64,000 nt of DNA from Streptomyces himalayensis subsp. himalayensis. Its GTDB lineage: Bacteria > Actinomycetota > Actinomycetes > Streptomycetales > Streptomycetaceae. The stretch covers positions 124,001 to 188,000 of the forward strand of contig NZ_JACEHE010000007.1 of NCBI RefSeq assembly GCF_013778455.1, given 5' to 3'. Of the stretch, positions 60,782 to 64,000 are shown piece after piece. Position numbers and translations under genes: made by a program. Position 1 is the stretch's first letter. The number at the start of each line of letters is the position of its first letter. The notes below the pieces were generated by a model. The model was not told the origin of the DNA. It made no database searches and saw nothing but the letters and a program-made list of their open reading frames with translations.

Positions 60782-61807
60782 CTACAGCACGCACTCCGCC
60801 TCGTCGTACCGGTGCGCCGGTACGGTCTTCAGCGTCTCGACCGCCTCGGCGAGGGACACCATCGTGATGTCGGTCCCGCGCAGCGCCGTCATCATGCCGA
60901 ACTCGCCGCGGTGCACCGCCTCCACCGCGTGCCAGCCGAAGCGGGTGGCCAGGACGCGGTCGTACGCGGTGGGGGTGCCGCCGCGCTGGACGTGGCCGAG
61001 GATCACCGGGCGGGCCTCCTTGCCGAGGCGCTCCTCGAGCTCGATGGAGAGCTGCCGGGCGATGCCCGCGAACCGCTCGTGGCCGTAGACGTCCTTGCCG
61101 CCCTCGTCGAACTCCATGCTGCCCGGGCGCGGCTTGGCACCCTCGGCGGCGACGACGATCGCGAACCGCTTGCCTGCGGAGAACCGCTCGCCGACCTTCT
61201 GCGCCAGCTCCTCGATGTCGAAGGGGCGCTCCGGTACGACGATGGCGTGCGCGCCCGCGGCCATGCCCGAGTTCAGGGCGATCCAGCCGGTGTGCCGGCC
61301 CATGACCTCGACGATCAGGACGCGCTGGTGGGACTCGGCGGTGGTCTTGAGCCGGTCGAGCGCCTCGGTGGCGACTCCCACGGCGGTGTCGAAGCCGAAG
61401 GTGACGTCCGTGGCGGCGATGTCGTTGTCGATGGTCTTCGGCACGCCGACGATGGGCAGGCCGTTGTCCGACAGGAGGCGGGCCGCCTTCAGCGTGCCCT
61501 CGCCGCCGATCGGGATGATCGCGTCAAGACCCAGCTCCGCGACATGGCCCTTCGCCCGCTCCACGCCGTCGCGCAGATGCTCGGGGCGCACGCGGGACGA
61601 GCCGAGGATCGTGCCGCCGCGCGCGAGGATGCCGCTGACCGCGTCCAGGTCCAGCTTGAGGTAGTCGCACTCGAGCAGGCCCTTCCAGCCGTCGCGGAAG
61701 CCGATGACCTCGTCGCCGTGGTCGACGACGGCACGGTGCACGACGGACCTGATGACGGCGTTCAGACCGGGGCAGTCGCCGCCGGAGGTGAGGACACCAA
61801 TTCGCAT
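60782..61807 (-). CDS. pfkA: 6-phosphofructokinase
   Basis: This 341-residue group-III-type PFK phosphorylates fructose 6-phosphate in glycolysis. Visible are TSGGDCPGLNAVIR, GGEGT with G104 (the position that separates ATP users, Gly, from PPi users, Asp), PKTIDNDI with K124, GFDTAVGVA, VMGRHTGWIAL and LGHVQRGGTPTAYDR. The G104/K124 combination is typical of ATP-dependent actinobacterial enzymes. It has strong hairpins on both sides and is monocistronic. Confidence 0.93.
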   Translation of the reverse strand: MRIGVLTSGGDCPGLNAVIRSVVHRAVVDHGDEVIGFRDGWKGLLECDYLKLDLDAVSGILARGGTILGSSRVRPEHLRDGVERAKGHVAELGLDAIIPIGGEGTLKAARLLSDNGLPIVGVPKTIDNDIAATDVTFGFDTAVGVATEALDRLKTTAESHQRVLIVEVMGRHTGWIALNSGMAAGAHAIVVPERPFDIEELAQKVGERFSAGKRFAIVVAAEGAKPRPGSMEFDEGGKDVYGHERFAGIARQLSIELEERLGKEARPVILGHVQRGGTPTAYDRVLATRFGWHAVEAVHRGEFGMMTALRGTDITMVSLAEAVETLKTVPAHRYDEAECVL

Positions 61808-61934
61808 TTGCCCGAAATACCTTTACTACGTGGGCCGAGGACCGGACCACGCTGTCCGGCTGTGTCTCTGCCACCCTACCGGCGGGAGTGGGTGCCGCCG
61901 AACCGTGCGTCCGACTGCTGGACGCCCCTGCACA

Positions 61935-61973
61935 AGTGAGCGGACAGCCCGTCAGTCGGGCTGTCCGCTCACT
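61935..61973 (-). terminator. Hairpin terminator after gatD
   Basis: A perfect 16-bp stem AGTGAGCGGACAGCCC / GGGCTGTCCGCTCACT with a 7-nt loop, 36 bp past the gatD stop and upstream of pfkA. It is likely intrinsic, without a T-run. Confidence 0.87.
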
Positions 61974-62009
61974 CGTGTGGCCTACTGTGCCGCCGCTGTG
62001 CCGGGCCGG

Positions 62010-62738
62010 TCAGGCGGGCTGCTGCGCGGCGGCGATGCGCTCGGCGCGAAGCGCCTCGTACCACCGGTCGTCGGTCGGCGGCAGTGCGTTCACATCCAGC
62101 GCGAGCTTCAGCAGCAGGTCGGCGATCTGCGGGTTACGGGCGAGCACCGGGCCGTGCATGTACGTGCCGAAGACCGTGTCGTTGTACGCGCCCTCGGAGC
62201 CGTCGCCCGTGCCGTTGCCATTACCGAGCCGGACCTGCGCCAACGGCCGTGCGTTCGGACCGAGATGGGTGATGCCCTGGTGGTTCTCGAACCCGGTCAG
62301 CTGCGGCAGACCGAGCCGCGGGTCGATGTCCGCCAGTACGTCACCGACGCAGCGCGCGCCCTCGCCACGGGTCGACACGACGTCGAGGAGGCCGAGACCG
62401 GGCTCGCGCTCCCCGAGGTCGTTGATGAACTCGTGGCCGAGGATCTGGTAGCCGGCGCACACCGAGAAGACGATCGCGCCGTTGCCCACCGCGCGGTGCA
62501 GACCGCCGTCACGGCGCAGCCGCTCGGCCGCGAGCCGCTGCGGCCGGTCCTCGCCGCCGCCGATGAGGTAGATGTCGCCGGAGGTGGGAATCGGCTGGTC
62601 GCTGCGCACGTCGATGCGGGTCACGTCCAGGCCGCGCTGCCGGGCCCGGCGCTCCACGACCAGCGCGTTGCCCTGGTCGCCGTAGGTGCTGAGCAGGTCC
62701 GGGTAGACCCACACGAGACGCAGGCTGTTGTCGCTCAT
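62010..62738 (-). CDS. gatD: Lipid II isoglutaminyl synthase, glutaminase subunit GatD
   Basis: This 242-residue class I glutamine amidotransferase supplies ammonia to MurT, which amidates the D-Glu of lipid II. The catalytic nucleophile is C94 (FSVCAGYQILG), the His is H195 (GTYMHGPVL), and the N terminus is the family's LRLVWVYPDLLSTYGDQGN. R128 or a nearby Arg (STRGEGAR) fits the GatD substrate-binding loop. ATG 62738. It lies 23 bp after murT and forms an operon with it. Confidence 0.93.
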   Translation of the reverse strand: MSDNSLRLVWVYPDLLSTYGDQGNALVVERRARQRGLDVTRIDVRSDQPIPTSGDIYLIGGGEDRPQRLAAERLRRDGGLHRAVGNGAIVFSVCAGYQILGHEFINDLGEREPGLGLLDVVSTRGEGARCVGDVLADIDPRLGLPQLTGFENHQGITHLGPNARPLAQVRLGNGNGTGDGSEGAYNDTVFGTYMHGPVLARNPQIADLLLKLALDVNALPPTDDRWYEALRAERIAAAQQPA

Positions 62739-62761
62739 GCTCAATTCGTCCTTACGCGGGG

Positions 62762-64000
62762 TCAGTTGCCGACGCGGCGGCGCAGGTCCTGGAAGGCGGT
62801 GTAGTTGGCGATCGTCTCGATCCGCCCGGCCGGTGCCAACTGCACTGCCTCGTCGAGGGACTGGCAGACCTGGAACGTCTGGCCGGCCACCTCGAGGCGT
62901 ACGGCGAGGTCGAGCCTGCGGTCGCCGACGACGAAGAGCGGGTGCCCGGTGAGACGGGTGTAGTCGACGTCCCACAGCCAGGACGTGTCGGTGCCGTCGG
63001 CGGCGCGGGCGTTGACGGCCAGGATCACCGGGGTCGGGGGCTGCTCGATCAGCGAGAACGTCTCGAGCCAGCCGGCCGGGTTCTTCGCCAGCAGGAGCCT
63101 GAGCTCGCGGCCCATGAACTGCACGACGTCGTACCGGCCGGCCACCGCCTGCACCTGGTACATGCGCTCCAGCGCGACCTGCGGCGGCACGCCGAAGACC
63201 GCGCCGACCGCGGCCGACGTGGTGGCGTTCGCCTTGTTGGCACGGCCCGGCAGCTGGAGGTGGATGGGCCACGCGGAACCGTGCGGGTCCAGGACGTGGT
63301 CACCCGACAGGGCCCAGCTCGGCGTGGGACGGCGGAAACCGCACTGGCCGCAGAACCAGTCGTCGCCGGGGCGCTGCATCACGCCGCCGCACGCCGGGCA
63401 GGACCAGGCGTCGTCCTTCCACATCTGCCCGGCGGCCACCCACACCACGTTGGGCGAGGAGGACGCGGCCCACACGACCAGCGGGTCGTCGGCGTTGGCG
63501 ATGACCACGGCCTTCGTACCGGCCAGGCTCTCGCGCCAGTGCTCGGCGAGCATGCGGGTCTCGGCGGCGCGGTCCAGCTGGTCGCGCGAGAGGTTCAGCA
63601 GTGCGATGGCCTTGGGCTCGACGTCGCGGGCGACCCCGGCGAGGTACTTCTCGTCGACCTCGATCACGCCGAAGCGGGACTCCGCCCCCTCGGCGAGGGC
63701 CGAGGTGATGCCGGCAGGCATGTTCGCGCCCAGGGCGTTCGACACCACGGGACCGGCGGCGCGCAGGGACTCCGCGATGAGCCGGGTGGTGGTCGTCTTG
63801 CCGTTGGTGCCCGACACCAGGACGACATCCAGGTGCTGGGCGAGCTCCCCGAGCAGGTCGGGGTCCAGTTTGAGCGCCACTCGGCCGCCGATCACCGAAC
63901 CGCTGCCGCGCCCCGCGGCGCGCGATGCCGCCGCGACAGCCTTGCCCGCCGTCACGGCCAGCTTGGCCCGCGGTGACAGCGGGTCCGAGTTGCCTGCCAT
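62762..64000 (-). CDS. murT: Lipid II isoglutaminyl synthase, Mur-ligase subunit MurT
   Basis: This 412-residue Mur-ligase-like ATPase works with GatD to amidate lipid II, a step needed for efficient cross-linking. The P-loop is GTNGKTTTT (64-72), a Cys4 zinc ribbon sits at C201-C204 and C217-C220 (CPACGG and CGQC), and the ligase C-terminal DUF1727 domain follows. The conserved Asp for catalysis is expected in the NARAADGTDTSWLWDVD stretch. The ATG is the last codon of the window (64000-63998), so the gene is complete but its promoter is outside. Confidence 0.92.
   Translation of the reverse strand: MAGNSDPLSPRAKLAVTAGKAVAAASRAAGRGSGSVIGGRVALKLDPDLLGELAQHLDVVLVSGTNGKTTTTRLIAESLRAAGPVVSNALGANMPAGITSALAEGAESRFGVIEVDEKYLAGVARDVEPKAIALLNLSRDQLDRAAETRMLAEHWRESLAGTKAVVIANADDPLVVWAASSSPNVVWVAAGQMWKDDAWSCPACGGVMQRPGDDWFCGQCGFRRPTPSWALSGDHVLDPHGSAWPIHLQLPGRANKANATTSAAVGAVFGVPPQVALERMYQVQAVAGRYDVVQFMGRELRLLLAKNPAGWLETFSLIEQPPTPVILAVNARAADGTDTSWLWDVDYTRLTGHPLFVVGDRRLDLAVRLEVAGQTFQVCQSLDEAVQLAPAGRIETIANYTAFQDLRRRVGN

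Overview
The window is a gene-dense stretch of very high-GC actinobacterial chromosome, almost certainly from a Streptomyces. The signs are strong G/C bias at third codon positions, frequent GTG and TTG starts, strong GGAGG ribosome sites, a lone TTA codon, and families typical of the genus: an ATP-binding protein/XRE/DUF397 trio, a DUF574 methyltransferase, a subtilisin-inhibitor protein, an ECF41 sigma factor, and PHO-box and dre-like operators. I see no rRNA, tRNA, CRISPR array, intact prophage or large biosynthetic cluster.

Layout. 1-0.6 kb: the end of a PfkB sugar kinase and a scrap of a tyrosine recombinase. 0.6-4.9 kb: sbcD-sbcC (DNA end processing). 5-19 kb: two Lrp/AsnC regulators, a frameshifted rhodanese, an SDR oxidoreductase, a DUF885 peptidase, a Cys/Met-type PLP enzyme, a membrane-ACT-GNAT protein, secreted phosphatase PhoD behind a PHO box, an alpha/beta hydrolase, an ECF41 sigma factor, a GntR/HutC regulator with a dre-like operator, and a ROK regulator. 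19-31 kb: an excalibur protein, a two-component system divergent from an ABC transporter, a TTA-containing gene, a methyltransferase, a frameshifted uracil-DNA glycosylase, purB, an SGNH hydrolase, and two CNNM/CBS membrane proteins. 31-33.2 kb: a decayed polysaccharide-lyase island (two broken lyases and one intact PL3 pectate lyase) with a LacI-type operator.

33-48 kb: an FtsX-type ABC exporter; a ribbon-helix-helix/Fic-like pair with a 206-bp MITE inserted at the toxin stop codon; the biotin genes bioF <> bioB-bioA-bioD; the XRE/DUF397/ATP-binding trio; and a LysR/LysE exporter pair. 48-52.7 kb: an NlpC/P60 hydrolase behind a probable c-di-AMP (ydaO-type) riboswitch, a stand-alone clpP with a coupled 102-residue protein, an orphan Phd-type antitoxin, and a TetR-controlled YhgE-like membrane protein. 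53-57.6 kb: a complete urease operon ureABCFGD. 57.6-64 kb: an acyltransferase, a subtilisin-inhibitor-like secreted protein, a 52-residue membrane protein, CtaG, 6-phosphofructokinase, and gatD-murT (lipid II amidation).

Most of this is core or near-core metabolism and regulation. The unusual layer lies between the genes. There are many short tandem repeats, several starting at or just past stop codons (22, 23, 24, 33 and 34 bp units), well-formed terminators, likely leaderless promoters with overlapping operators, a MITE, and apparent single-base losses in two otherwise normal genes.
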